Below, piece by piece: positions 1-8,915 of a DNA stretch of 64,000 bases (position 1 is its first letter; every line of letters starts with the position of its first letter). The stretch comes from Adlercreutzia hattorii (GTDB lineage: Bacteria > Actinomycetota > Coriobacteriia > Coriobacteriales > Eggerthellaceae), in the NCBI RefSeq assembly GCF_011405655.1, contig NZ_AP022829.1, forward strand, positions 2,341,001 through 2,405,000, in the 5' to 3' direction. A program made the position numbers and the translations under genes. The notes under the pieces were generated by a model. It was not told where the DNA came from and did no database searches. It saw only the letters and a list, made by a program, of their open reading frames with translations.

Positions 1-888
1 GTCGATGCGCTTCACGAGATTGGCGAGCACGCCGCCGAAGCCCACTTCCGCGAACATCTTCGCGCCGACCGCCTGAAGCTTTGCCACGCTGGCCTCGAAC
101 TGCACGGGCGACACCAAGTGCGCCACCAGCTCCTCGCGAGCGCCGGCGACGTCAAGCGGCGCGGCGTGCACGTTGCCGATGACCGGCACCACCGGCTCGC
201 GGAACTCCACCTGCGCCAGGTAGTCGGCGAAGGGCGCCTGCGCCGGCGCCATGAGCGGGCTGTGGAAGGCACCGGACGTGGCCAAGCGCGAGAAGCGGCC
301 CTTGCTCGCGGCCCACGCCTCCTCGGCGCGGGTCACCGCCGCCGGCGTGCCGGCGATGACGATCTGGCCGCCGCCGTTCAGGTTCGCGGGCACGAGCACC
401 TCGTCCTCGGCGCACTGAGCGCACAGTGCCTCGGCCTCGGGCAGCGTGATCTTCAGAAGCGCGCTCATAACGCCGGGATTCGCGTCGGCCGCCTCCCCCA
501 TGAGGCGCGACCTTTCAGCGATGAGCGCGAAGGCGTCCTCCTCGGCGAGCATGCCGCCGAGCACCATGGCGGAAACCTGCCCGAGGGAGAACCCGAGCAG
601 CGCGTCCGGCACGATGCCGCGCGCCTCAAGCGCCCGCCCCATGCCGACCGACAGCGCCGCAATGGCGATCTGGGCGTTGCGCGTGTCGTTCAGTTCTTCG
701 GGCGACGCGTCGCGCACCAGCGCGGCCACGTCGCGGCCGAGCACGTCCGAGGCGCAAGCGAACACGTTCGCCACCTCGGGGATGTCCAACAGATCGGCGC
801 CCATGCCGGGCTTCTGGGAGCCCTGGCCCGAGGCCATGAACACCAGGCCAGCCGGGCCCAAAGGCGCCAAGGGGGTCTCATCAAGCAT
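1..888 (-). CDS. fabD: malonyl-CoA:ACP transacylase FabD, C-terminus cut by window edge
   Basis: FabD loads malonyl groups onto acyl carrier protein for fatty acid elongation in the cytoplasm. The minus-strand reading frame opens at the ATG ending at 888 and stays open for 296 codons to base 1, so only a short C-terminal piece (family about 310 residues) is missing. Visible family marks are the N-terminal FMASGQGSQ loop, the nucleophile elbow GFSLGQVSAM with the catalytic serine, and the later AFHSPLM motif with the catalytic histidine. An AAGGAGG ribosome site sits just upstream and overlaps the end of fabK, so the two are co-transcribed and probably translationally coupled. Confidence 0.95.
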   Translation of the reverse strand, partial: MLDETPLAPLGPAGLVFMASGQGSQKPGMGADLLDIPEVANVFACASDVLGRDVAALVRDASPEELNDTRNAQIAIAALSVGMGRALEARGIVPDALLGFSLGQVSAMVLGGMLAEEDAFALIAERSRLMGEAADANPGVMSALLKITLPEAEALCAQCAEDEVLVPANLNGGGQIVIAGTPAAVTRAEEAWAASKGRFSRLATSGAFHSPLMAPAQAPFADYLAQVEFREPVVPVIGNVHAAPLDVAGAREELVAHLVSPVQFEASVAKLQAVGAKMFAEVGFGGVLANLVKRID

Positions 889-898
889 GGCGGCCTCC

Positions 899-1864
899 TT
901 ACACGCGCGCCCGGCGGCTGTTCAGCTCGGCCAGCTCGCCCAAGGAGCGCCCGGCCAGCGCCTCGGCCTCGCGCACCATGTTGGCAATAACCTCGGCCGC
1001 CGTGCCGCGCTCGGTCACCAGCGCCGCCACCTGCCCGGCCATGACCGAGCCGTTTTCCACGTCTCCCGCCACGGCCCGGGCGAGCGAGCCGGCGTACATG
1101 CCCTCCAGCTCTTCCCCGGAGGTGGCGGCCATCTCGATCTTGCGGCACTCGCGGGCGAACTTGTTCTTCAGGCCGCGCACGGGATGCCCGGTGCCGCGCC
1201 CGGTGACGATGGTGTCGGAGTCCTTGGCTTTCAGCACCTTCTCCTTCCACGCCTCGTGCACGCCGCATTCCTCCACGGTGAGGAAGCGCGTGCCGCACTG
1301 CACGCCCTCGGCGCCCAGCGCGAAGGCGGCGAGCATCCCCCGGCCATCCACGATGCCGCCGGCGGCGATGACGGGGATCGAAACCGCCGCGGCAACCGAC
1401 GGCACGAGCGCCATAGTGGTCAGCTCGCCGATATGTCCGCCAGCTTCCGTGCCCTCGGCCACCACGGCGTCGGCGCCGAGGCGCTCCATGCGGGCGGCCA
1501 GGGCCGAGGAGGCCACCACGGGCACTACCTTCACGCCCGCGTCCTTCCACATCTTCATATAGTTGGCGGGACTGCCGGCGCCGGTGGTCACCACTTCCAC
1601 GCCCAGCTCGCACACGAGCTCGGCCACCTCGCTCGCGCGCGGATCCATGAGCATGACATTGATGCCGATAGGCTTGCTCGTAAGGGCGCGGGCGCGGGCC
1701 ACCTGCTCGCGAATCCATTCGGGCCGGGCGCCCCCGCAGGCGATGATGCCCAAGCCGCCGGCTTCGCTTACGGCGCCGGCCAGCCCTCCGTCGGCGATGC
1801 GGGCCATGGCCCCTTGCACGACGGGATATTCAATGCCCAAAAGCTCTGTGATACGGGTCTTCAT
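899..1864 (-). CDS. fabK: enoyl-ACP reductase II FabK (FMN-dependent)
   Basis: A 321-residue FMN-binding TIM-barrel enzyme of the FabK/nitronate monooxygenase family. It reduces trans-2-enoyl-ACP in the last step of each fatty acid elongation cycle. The N-terminus KTRITELLGIEYPVVQGAM, the phosphate-binding IPVIAAGGI and the segment AEGTEAGGH are typical. The start at 1864 is preferred over an in-frame codon 12 triplets upstream because the family begins here and an AGAGAGGA sequence lies upstream. Its stop is 11 bases before the fabD start, and fabH is divergent, so this is a fatty acid synthesis locus. A nitronate monooxygenase role cannot be excluded from the fold alone, but the neighbours favour FabK. 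Confidence 0.93.
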   Translation of the reverse strand: MKTRITELLGIEYPVVQGAMARIADGGLAGAVSEAGGLGIIACGGARPEWIREQVARARALTSKPIGINVMLMDPRASEVAELVCELGVEVVTTGAGSPANYMKMWKDAGVKVVPVVASSALAARMERLGADAVVAEGTEAGGHIGELTTMALVPSVAAAVSIPVIAAGGIVDGRGMLAAFALGAEGVQCGTRFLTVEECGVHEAWKEKVLKAKDSDTIVTGRGTGHPVRGLKNKFARECRKIEMAATSGEELEGMYAGSLARAVAGDVENGSVMAGQVAALVTERGTAAEVIANMVREAEALAGRSLGELAELNSRRARV

Positions 1865-2060
1865 GAAAGCAGCTCGTCCTCTCTTTCGCTGCGGCAACAC
1901 GCGCCTTGAGATAAACTATCTGAGAAATCTTAAGGAATTCGTCCCAAAAACTGACCGCGCGTTTAAAATCTTCACCAAACATCTCATCGTTGAGCAGAAA
2001 ACTTGGCGATATGGGGCATCATAGAGCAGGTTGAGGCATCATTTACGGAAAGGAACGGCT

Positions 2061-3215
2061 TTGGGCAGCGTCATCATCGGATCGGGCAGAGCGCTGCCCG
2101 CGCGCATCGTCACCAACGACGAGCTCTCGGAAATCGTAGACACCACCGACGAGTGGATCGTCCCGCGCACGGGCATTCACACCCGCCATGTCGCCATCGA
2201 GGAGACCTGCACCGATCTGGGCGCCCAAGCCGCGCTGCGAGCGCTGGGGCTTGAGGAAGGCGGTTGGCAGCGCGAGGCGGGAGCGATCGAAGCTGCCAGC
2301 CTGGACATGATCATCTGCCCGACGCTCACCGCCGACACCCACTTCCCCTCCGAGGCCGCCCGCATCCGCGAGCACGTCGGTGCCACAAACGCCGTGTGCT
2401 ACGACATGTCCTGCGCCTGCTCCGGCTGCGTCTACGGGCTTTCCACCGCTGACCTCATCATGGCCGGCGCCGCCTTCGCACGCCAGGAAGCCGCCCGCAC
2501 CGGGACGCCTCTGCGCTGCAACGACGTGCGCCGCGTACTCGTGGTGGCCGCCGAGCGCCTGAGCAAGCTCGTCGACTGGGAAGAGCGCGCCACGTGCATC
2601 CTGTTCGGCGACGGCGCCGGGGCCGTGGTGCTGGAATGGCGCGACGAGGCGGAGACCGGTGCTGCCGGAGCTGCCGGAGCCGCCGGAGCCGATGCGCCCG
2701 GCATCCTCTCCTCGTACATGGAAAACACCGACGACGTCGACCGCACCCTCTGGTGCGACAGCGCCTTCGCCTCCCGCGAGGTGCCCTTCGCCGCCAACGG
2801 CACGACCGCCGCCGGTGCTTCTGCCACCGCCACCCCGCGTCTTGCCGCCTCCGATGCGGAAAGCGACCCCTATATGCGCATGGCCGGCCAGGCGGTGTTC
2901 AAGTTCGCCACCTCCGCCATGATGCGCTGCACCGAGGAGGCGCTTACCCGCGCCGGGCTGACCACCGACGATGTCACCCTGTTCACGCCGCACCAGGCCA
3001 ACGAGCGCATCATCCGCTACGCCGCCAAGAAAATGGATCTGCCCATGGAGCGCTTCCAGGTGATCATCGACCACGTCGGCAACGTCAGCGGCGCGAGCGC
3101 CCTCATCGCCCTGAACGAGGCGCTTTGCGAGGGCAAGCTGCAGCCGGGAGACATCGCCTGCATGACCGCCTTCGGCGGCGGCCTCACCGCCGGCTCCTGC
3201 GTCATCCGCATTTAG
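2061..3215 (+). CDS. fabH: 3-oxoacyl-ACP synthase III FabH, with insertions
   Basis: FabH condenses acyl-CoA with malonyl-ACP to start fatty acid synthesis. Family marks are the N-terminal VIIGSGRALP and DTTDEWIVPRTGI, the active-site cysteine at about residue 120 in CACSG, the histidine in TPHQANER and the asparagine in VGNVSGAS. I chose the TTG at 2061, which has GGAAAGGA 6 bases upstream and matches the family N-terminus; an in-frame TTG at 2031 would add 10 residues. At 384 residues it is longer than the usual 320 or so. The extra length lies in low-complexity segments: a tandem Gly-Ala-Ala stretch (bases 2660-2700) and a Thr/Ala-rich stretch (2795-2860). Divergent from fabK-fabD. Confidence 0.93.
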   Translation: MGSVIIGSGRALPARIVTNDELSEIVDTTDEWIVPRTGIHTRHVAIEETCTDLGAQAALRALGLEEGGWQREAGAIEAASLDMIICPTLTADTHFPSEAARIREHVGATNAVCYDMSCACSGCVYGLSTADLIMAGAAFARQEAARTGTPLRCNDVRRVLVVAAERLSKLVDWEERATCILFGDGAGAVVLEWRDEAETGAAGAAGAAGADAPGILSSYMENTDDVDRTLWCDSAFASREVPFAANGTTAAGASATATPRLAASDAESDPYMRMAGQAVFKFATSAMMRCTEEALTRAGLTTDDVTLFTPHQANERIIRYAAKKMDLPMERFQVIIDHVGNVSGASALIALNEALCEGKLQPGDIACMTAFGGGLTAGSCVIRI

Positions 3216-3244
3216 CCCGCAACCCCAGCAACTAAGGCTCAGTA

Positions 3245-3371
3245 GGCCGCGAGAAGGCGGAGGGGTGCCGCGCGCAGTTCTTTCTATGGCATAACGAAAT
3301 GTCGGCAGCTCCCGACGAACCCTGCCATAGAAAGCTGTTTGAGCACGGCGCCCCTCCGCCTTCTCGCGGCC
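3245..3371. repeat. long imperfect inverted repeat between convergent genes
   Basis: Two arms of about 47-49 bases (3245-3291 and 3323-3371) are nearly perfect reverse complements. The outer 21 bases, starting GGCCGCGAGAAGGCGGAGGG, match exactly, and the inner CTTTCTATGGCA segment matches again. The 31-base loop holds a smaller GTCGG/CCGAC stem. It fills the gap between fabH and the convergent CapA gene, so it could terminate both. It is far longer than an ordinary terminator and has no T-tract, which suggests a mobile palindromic element. Confidence 0.8.
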
Positions 3372-3390
3372 GGACAGGTTAATCGATGCT

Positions 3391-4557
3391 TTAGGAGGCA
3401 GCCGCAATGCGGTCGGCGGCTTCTTGCACCTTCGCGTCGATGCGGGCCTTCTCATCCCCTTCGGCCAGTACCGGCTGGTAGGTGTTGCGGTCGGTCTCCG
3501 TGGAAACCGAGGCGGCGATGAAATCCACGTCGTCGTTCTTGGCCACCTCGTCACCGGTCACCGTGAACGTTTGCTGGAAGATGAGGCAATCTTTGTCGTC
3601 GGGGTTGGTGTTGCCGCCGAAGCAGAAGTTGCCAAGGCTGTAGACGATGTAGCGGCCCTGATACACCTCCCAGCCCTGCACCACATGGGGATGGGATCCC
3701 ACCACCAAATCGGCCCCCGCATCAATAGCGGCGCGCCCGGCGGTCTGCTGCCCCTCGGTGATGTCGTACTCGTGCTCCTGGCCCCAGTGCACGTACACGA
3801 TCACGAGCTGGGCGCCCTCGGCGCGGGCCGCGGCGATGTTGTCGGTCATCTCCTTGGTGTTCTCGGCGCTGTCCTCGGGGAAGTACGACCCGATGAGCGC
3901 CACCTTCACGCCCTTCACATCCAGATACGCAATGCGGTCGTAGCCGAAGCTTTGCACCCCCTCGGCATCCAGCGCGGCAATGGTGTCGTCGTAGCCCGTC
4001 TGGCCGTAATCCTGAGAGTGGTTGTTCGCGAGCGTCGCCGCCTCCACCGAGGCGCTGGAGAGGATCTTGGCGTACTCCGGCTTGCCGCGGAAGGCGAACT
4101 TCTTGTCGGCCCGCTCGCCGCCCTCGGTCAGCGCGCCCTCCATGTTCACCACGGTAAGATCGTCGGAGCCGAACAAGTCGGCGACGTTGCGCAAGAAGTA
4201 GGTGGCGTCGCCCTCCTCGGCCTGCCAGCGGCTGTTGAAGGACCGCTCGTTCTCGTAGTTGATGTCGGTGCCGAGCGTGCAGTCGCCGGCGAAGGTGACG
4301 GTCAGCGTCACGGGCTCGGGAGCGGTGGCAGGGTCGGAAGCGGCGGCATTCCCGTCGGCACCCTGAGAGGCGGCATCGTTGGCAATGGGAGCCGCAGCCG
4401 CAGCCGCCGCCGAATCAGCCGACGATCCGGCCGCCGCACCTCCCTCGGAAGCGCCGGCGCGGCCGACGAGCAACAGCCCGATGGCCACAAGCTCGACCGC
4501 AATAACAACAATGAGAAGGATCTTCAGCGGAGTCGGACAGGTCGGTTTCGCGTACAT
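3391..4557 (-). CDS. CapA-family metallophosphatase-like membrane protein
   Basis: A 388-residue protein with one N-terminal membrane anchor (residues about 11-32), an Ala/Ser-rich linker to about residue 75, and a PGA_cap/CapA domain. The domain shows the metal-site series FAGDCTLG, VVNMEG, LANNHSQDYG, YVHWGQE, GSHPHVVQG and YSLGNF. CapA proteins are calcineurin-like phosphoesterases linked to poly-gamma-glutamate capsule assembly or export, but no capB or capC is near, so the substrate is unknown. The active domain should lie outside the membrane. It is 21 bases downstream of the tail-anchored protein gene with an AAAGG site in between, so the two form an operon. Confidence 0.88.
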   Translation of the reverse strand: MYAKPTCPTPLKILLIVVIAVELVAIGLLLVGRAGASEGGAAAGSSADSAAAAAAAPIANDAASQGADGNAAASDPATAPEPVTLTVTFAGDCTLGTDINYENERSFNSRWQAEEGDATYFLRNVADLFGSDDLTVVNMEGALTEGGERADKKFAFRGKPEYAKILSSASVEAATLANNHSQDYGQTGYDDTIAALDAEGVQSFGYDRIAYLDVKGVKVALIGSYFPEDSAENTKEMTDNIAAARAEGAQLVIVYVHWGQEHEYDITEGQQTAGRAAIDAGADLVVGSHPHVVQGWEVYQGRYIVYSLGNFCFGGNTNPDDKDCLIFQQTFTVTGDEVAKNDDVDFIAASVSTETDRNTYQPVLAEGDEKARIDAKVQEAADRIAAAS

Positions 4558-4578
4558 GTAAAGCCTTTTCTAGAACCT

Positions 4579-5436
4579 TTAGAACACTAAGAGGCAAACG
4601 ATTACAACAAGAAGAACGACGATCAGAGGGACGGCCACCTTGACGAACAGCGGCACGCCGGAGCCGCCCTGCGCTCCGCCATAGTTGGCACTTCCGCTCA
4701 TAACGCCGGCAAACCCCACGTCGGAGGCGCGAGAACTACGAGGGCGACGCACAGGCGCCGGAGCGCCGGGAGCCCCATCGGCGGGCGTGGCGAACCCCTG
4801 CCCGGCCCGAGAATACCACGTGCGATTGTCCATCGTGTCGATCATCGGGTCATGGCGGTCGCGATCGTCGCGCGAGTAGGCGGAAATCTGGTGGCTCTCG
4901 TTGAAGGTGCGCGAATCGATGCTGCCGCGGCCGTCGATGACCTCGCGGTTGAGCGCACGGCCCCGGCGAGCCTCGGAGAGGGCATCGCGGGAGGCGCGGG
5001 CGCGCTCGTAGCTTTCCATGGAAGAGCGAGTGAGGTCGTAGCTCTCCTGGGAAGAGAGCGGGGGCACCACGCGGGTTCGGCGCTGGCCGGCGCGCTGGGC
5101 CGGAGTCGCCGCGGGCGCGGGCCGCTGCTGGGCGGCGCGACGAGCCTCCTGCTCGCGCTGCTGGGCCGCGAGCGCCTCGCGCCGCGCCGCGCGATCGGCG
5201 TCGCGCTGGGCGGCGCTGGCCGTATAGGCGCGGGACGCCTGCTGGGAGCGCAGGCGCGCGTCACGGGCGCGCATCTCGTCTTGGGTCGCGTAGGACTGCA
5301 GAATGCTTTCTCGCGAGGGGCGCGTGGTGATCTTGCCCCGCGAGCCCTGGGGAGCCCGGCCGGCCGGAGCCGGCGCATCGGGTCGCTCGGGGCTGCGGCC
5401 GTAGGCATCCCCTCGGGGGTCTTGGTTCATTCCCAT
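4579..5436 (-). CDS. uncharacterised tail-anchored protein
   Basis: A 285-residue protein with no recognised domain. Residues 1-130 are rich in Arg, Ala and Gln and probably disordered or coiled. A Ser/Tyr-rich middle (SSQESYDLTRSSMESYERAR) follows. The only membrane segment is at the extreme C-terminus (about residues 263-285), so most of the protein should face the cytoplasm. The start at 5436 has GAGG 7 bases upstream. It is the first gene of a two-gene unit with the CapA-like protein, so a cell-envelope role is possible, but this is context only. Confidence 0.75.
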   Translation of the reverse strand: MGMNQDPRGDAYGRSPERPDAPAPAGRAPQGSRGKITTRPSRESILQSYATQDEMRARDARLRSQQASRAYTASAAQRDADRAARREALAAQQREQEARRAAQQRPAPAATPAQRAGQRRTRVVPPLSSQESYDLTRSSMESYERARASRDALSEARRGRALNREVIDGRGSIDSRTFNESHQISAYSRDDRDRHDPMIDTMDNRTWYSRAGQGFATPADGAPGAPAPVRRPRSSRASDVGFAGVMSGSANYGGAQGGSGVPLFVKVAVPLIVVLLVVIVCLLVF

Positions 5437-6059
5437 GGATGATCAACCTCGTGTTCGTTTCCGTCGTGCGTTTCGCGTGTTCGTTTGGTGGCAGCACGCC
5501 TGCCGCCGAAGCAGCTTGCGTGCGGTTGTGTCCATCGAAATACAGGTGGGCTCATTATAGGCAAAATATCGCCTTGCGACCTCCCCTCTTCGCGAAAAGC
5601 CCTCAGACCTCAACAATCGGCAGCGACGAAAACCTCAACGCGTGCAGCAAGGGTCGCCAACGTCGCTCCCCCGTAGGGCTGACCTTGGTCAGCCCTAGCG
5701 AGTGGGACGACCACGCGCGACAAAACAGGGGCGACCAAGGTCGCCCCCTACGGGAGCCAAACGGCAGCGGCCCCCCACAACTTCTGCGCAACCCGCGCCG
5801 TTTCCGCTTGCATGCCGTCAACAATGGCGACGGGATGGAAACGGGCGTATTTCAAGGCGGCTTCTTTCTTCCGAACAAGTTCTCTTACGCATACGCGATT
5901 CCAACAATGCCCAGTTCAGAGCCTATTTGTGACCTGGACACCCTAAGATAGGCACTGTCAAGTTCCATTCTTGGCCCTTACCGCACGAGAGGGTTCGCCT
6001 CGCAAAGAAGAAGCCCGTCCGCGACTCCGTCGATAGGCCTCGTGAAAGGAAGAAGCGTC
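5437..6059. other. 623-base intergenic region
   Basis: Divergent promoter space between the tail-anchored protein gene (minus) and the sortase-fold gene (plus). The only structure I can support is the palindromic repeat at 5665-5757. Open frames here have no ribosome site or protein-like composition. Confidence 0.6.
5665..5757. repeat. CCGTAGGG-type double palindrome
   Basis: Outer arms GCTCCCCCGTAGGG and CCCCCTACGGGAGC enclose two inner palindromes, GGGCTGACC-TT-GGTCAGCCC (5677-5696) and GGGGCGACCAAGGTCGCCCC (about 5728-5747). Related sequences occur at 7935-7987 and 62829-62858, so this is a dispersed repeat family. Confidence 0.75.
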
Positions 6060-6848
6060 ATGAAGGCATCGAAACTCATAGCCGCCGTTGTTTCCGGCGC
6101 CGCCGCGCTCGCCCTGGTCGGCGGCATTGCCTACGCCATGGAGCCCGACCGCGATCCGGCCACGCTGCCCATGCCCGAGGCGGCCCAGGGCACGTCCATC
6201 GTCAAGCAGGTGGCCTCCATCATTGTCTACGAGGATCAGGAAGAGGCGGTGGCCATGGCCTCCGAGTTCGACGACATCCACGACGAGTTGGCCATGGACG
6301 CGGTTTCCAGCCGCGCCTCCCTGTCCGCCAAGCACAGCGCAAGCCACGATGCCGGCGCCAAGGCCGCCGCGAGCGCTGCCAGCGAGACGCCCGAAGGCTC
6401 CGACGATTCCATCGATGTGGAGGCCGTCGACGTGACCGAGCCCCTCGAGACCATCTCCCCCGAAGGCGATGAAATGGTAGCGGACTCCATCGACGTGAAC
6501 GGGGACATCGTCACCTACGTCCCCTCCTACGAAAGCGCCTCGGCTCCCGCCTCCGGTGCGGGGCTGTGGATGGGCTCCGATAGCACCACCGATGGCAGCT
6601 GGGGCTACTTCATCGGCCACAACCCCGGCGACTTCACCTGCGTCATGACCCTGAAGAACGGGGATCCCGTCACCGTGTGCGACTCCGATGGGAACACGCG
6701 CACCTACTCCGTCGTCGACGAGTTCATCGTGCCCGACGACACCTACTGGGAGGACATCCAGTCCCGCGTGACCGACTACGGCGAGTCGATCATTCTGCAG
6801 ACATGCTGCGGGGACAACGCCCATTACCGCGTGGTCATCGCCGTCTAG
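6060..6848 (+). CDS. secreted sortase-fold protein
   Basis: A 262-residue exported protein with an N-terminal signal or anchor (residues 3-25, ending AYA) and a long acidic, Ala-rich linker to about residue 175. The C-terminal 85 residues resemble a sortase barrel: FIGHNPGDF with His187, a Gly-Asp-x-Val strand, IILQTC with Cys249, and Arg257 in YRVVIAV. These match the sortase His/Cys/Arg triad. Sortases cleave a sorting motif and join surface proteins to an acceptor. The linker is unusually long. The start ATG at 6060 has AAAGGA upstream. The giant surface protein at 41.5-48 kb is a possible but unproven substrate. Confidence 0.7.
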   Translation: MKASKLIAAVVSGAAALALVGGIAYAMEPDRDPATLPMPEAAQGTSIVKQVASIIVYEDQEEAVAMASEFDDIHDELAMDAVSSRASLSAKHSASHDAGAKAAASAASETPEGSDDSIDVEAVDVTEPLETISPEGDEMVADSIDVNGDIVTYVPSYESASAPASGAGLWMGSDSTTDGSWGYFIGHNPGDFTCVMTLKNGDPVTVCDSDGNTRTYSVVDEFIVPDDTYWEDIQSRVTDYGESIILQTCCGDNAHYRVVIAV

Positions 6849-6879
6849 AGGCGACAGCGACCCGCTCCTCCCCTCCTCC

Positions 6880-6913
6880 GAGCCGCCCGGTCTTCCCGAT
6901 CGGGCGGCTCTTT
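6880..6913 (+). terminator. rho-independent terminator after the sortase-fold gene
   Basis: A perfect 10-base stem GAGCCGCCCG / CGGGCGGCTC (6880-6889 and 6901-6910) is followed by TTT. Confidence 0.75.
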
Positions 6914-6974
6914 GCCGGCAGGTTGCGTTACCCTAGGGAAGCACTGCGGAATGCACCCTCGAGAAAGGATTCTC

Positions 6975-7883
6975 ATGGCACGCCTCGGCGTTATCGACCT
7001 CGGCTCCAATTCGGTTCGCCTGGTCGTTTACGAGACCAAGCGGGAAGATGCCGCCAAGCCCTTCCGCACGTTGGTCGACGAGAAGAAGATGGCCGGCCTT
7101 GCCGCTTACGTGACCGACGGGGCGCTCTCCAACGCAGGCATCGCGCGAGCCGTAGCCGTGCTGGGCGACCTGCTGAAGCTGGCCGACAACCTCAACTGCG
7201 CGCGCGTCGATATCTTCGCCACCGCCGTGCTGCGCAACTGCGCGAATTCCGAAGCGGCAACCGCGGCCATCGAGGCGGCCATCGATCACAAGGTGCGCGT
7301 GCTCTCCGCCCGCGAGGAGGCCCACCTCGGGTTCGTCGGCGCCTCCATCGGCGCACCCCTTGCAGCAGGCACGCTCATCGATGTCGGCGGCGGCTCGACG
7401 GAGCTGACGGCCCTTGCGGCCGATGGCGACCATGCGGGGATCTCGATACCTTTCGGCTGCGTGCTCGCCTACGCGAACTACGTGCGCTGCGTCATTCCCA
7501 CCCCGGCCGAATGCCGCACCATCGCCGACGCGTTCCGCAAAGAACTCCAGGCGCTGCCGAATTTGGAGGGGTACCGAAGCGAGCGGCTCTACGGCATCGG
7601 CGGATCGGTGCGCGCCCTCGCGAAGATGGTCGCCGCCGTGTGGGGCGACGACACCCGGCCCAAGAGCATCAGCCGCAAGGACATGGAAGGGCTCGCCGAT
7701 CTCCTTCAGGGCGACGTCTCCGTTTTCGCCCATCGCGCCGTGAAGGCCGCCCCCGACCGTGTTCACAGCCTCGTTCCCGGCATGATCATCGTGCGTACGC
7801 TCGCAGAGGAGCTGGGCGCCGCCGAAGTTATCCCTTGCAAATACGGCATCCGCGAGGGCTACCTCGTCACCCACATGCTTTAG
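6975..7883 (+). CDS. exopolyphosphatase / pppGpp phosphohydrolase family protein (Ppx/GppA)
   Basis: A 302-residue member of the actin-like ATPase superfamily. The N-terminal VIDLGSNSVRLVVYE phosphate loop and the second nucleotide loop LIDVGGGSTEL are diagnostic, as is the catalytic Glu segment LSAREEAHLGF. The family removes phosphate from polyphosphate or converts pppGpp to ppGpp. It lacks the C-terminal HD extension of long enterobacterial Ppx, so it is the short form. The start at 6975 has AAAGGA 6 bases upstream; an upstream in-frame start would add 21 unrelated residues. It stands alone. Confidence 0.92.
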   Translation: MARLGVIDLGSNSVRLVVYETKREDAAKPFRTLVDEKKMAGLAAYVTDGALSNAGIARAVAVLGDLLKLADNLNCARVDIFATAVLRNCANSEAATAAIEAAIDHKVRVLSAREEAHLGFVGASIGAPLAAGTLIDVGGGSTELTALAADGDHAGISIPFGCVLAYANYVRCVIPTPAECRTIADAFRKELQALPNLEGYRSERLYGIGGSVRALAKMVAAVWGDDTRPKSISRKDMEGLADLLQGDVSVFAHRAVKAAPDRVHSLVPGMIIVRTLAEELGAAEVIPCKYGIREGYLVTHML

Positions 7884-7934
7884 GGCCCCGCCGGTTTACC
7901 CTGTGGAGCCGGTCAACCTCGCTTGCCTCACATC

Positions 7935-7987
7935 CCGTAGGGGCTGACCTTGGTCAGCCCTCCCAACCGGAATGATGCCCCCTACGG
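7935..7987. repeat. short CCGTAGGGG-type palindromic repeat
   Basis: Outer CCGTAGGGG / CCCCTACGG arms enclose the same GGGCTGACCTTGGTCAGCCC palindrome as the copy at 5665-5757; the second inner palindrome is lost. It lies between convergent genes and may terminate both. Confidence 0.7.
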
Positions 7988-8004
7988 ATCGCACTTGCAG
8001 GGCT

Positions 8005-8691
8005 CTACAACAGCTCGGCGGCCAAGCGCCGGGCCTTCTCCATCACTTCGCGCTCCAGATCGGCAATGGCCGGCGGCGTCCAGCTGACGGCGTCGGCCCC
8101 GGCCGCAATGGTGGCGCGGATGGCGTCGTCGGTCGGGCCGCCCGTGGCGATGATCGGCAGGTCGGGATATTCCCGGCGCAAAGCCTCCACCACCTGGGGC
8201 GTGCGCGAGCCGGCGGCCACGTTCACGATGGAGGCGCCAGCCGCAATCTGGCGGCGCACCACGTCATCGGCGGCGCAGGCCGTCACGCACACGGGCACGG
8301 CCACCTTCTCCACGAGCGCCGAGATGGACTCCACGGGAATGGACGTGTTCACCACGACGGCGGCCACGCCGGACATCTCGGAGTGCAGGGCCGCCTCCAC
8401 GCAGCGCTCGCCCTGGGTGATGGAGCCGCCGACCCCGTTGAACACCGGGCGCTGGGACGCGGCCACGAGCGCCTGGGTGATGGCCGGCTGGCAGGTGAAG
8501 GGGTACACCGCGAGCACCGCATCGGCGTCACAGTGGCAGATGACGGCCAGATCCGTCGAGAACACGAGCGAGCGGATCTTGCGTCCCTGAATGGCGATGC
8601 CGGGGGCCGTACGCATGACCTCGGGCACGGAAAGCACGCTCTCGTGGGCCCGCGCCCGCTCCGCATGTTCTCTCTTGATGACCTTGGTCAC
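8005..8691 (-). CDS. conserved TIM-barrel protein of unknown function
   Basis: A 228-residue protein of a family often labelled only 'hydrolase' in anaerobes. It has alternating strands and helices of a TIM barrel, with conserved segments IRSLVFSTDLAVI, VYPFTCQPAITQAL, VFNGVGGSITQG and PIIATGGPTDDAI. The last resembles a phosphate-binding loop. I chose the GTG at 8691, which has GAGGAG 7 bases upstream; the longer in-frame start at 8805 would add an unrelated, low-quality N-terminus. Substrate and reaction are unknown. It is a single gene, convergent with ppx. Confidence 0.8.
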   Translation of the reverse strand: MTKVIKREHAERARAHESVLSVPEVMRTAPGIAIQGRKIRSLVFSTDLAVICHCDADAVLAVYPFTCQPAITQALVAASQRPVFNGVGGSITQGERCVEAALHSEMSGVAAVVVNTSIPVESISALVEKVAVPVCVTACAADDVVRRQIAAGASIVNVAAGSRTPQVVEALRREYPDLPIIATGGPTDDAIRATIAAGADAVSWTPPAIADLEREVMEKARRLAAELL

Positions 8692-8915
8692 AGCCGTACT
8701 CCTCGCCCTTGCCGCCTTCGGCGCCGCACCGACGCCTTCTTTTTGGAACGCCCAGTATAGCAAGAGGGGCGCCCGCGCTACCGCTGAAGTCGCCCCCTGC
8801 GCCATCTTTCCGCTTCCGAGGCGGCAAGGCGCCTTCAGTGGGGTACGCTTCTGCCGACGAAACCCTGCGGCGCGCAGGCCTTAAGCCCCGGCGCCGCCCA
8901 CGGAAGGAGTGCCCT

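Noticed and set aside
446-1909. A 487-codon plus-strand frame opposite fabD and fabK
   Set aside because: Shadow of the minus-strand genes; it has no domain and the minus-strand proteins match known families.
3424-4590. A 388-codon plus-strand frame opposite the CapA gene
   Set aside because: Antisense shadow; the CapA motifs are on the minus strand.
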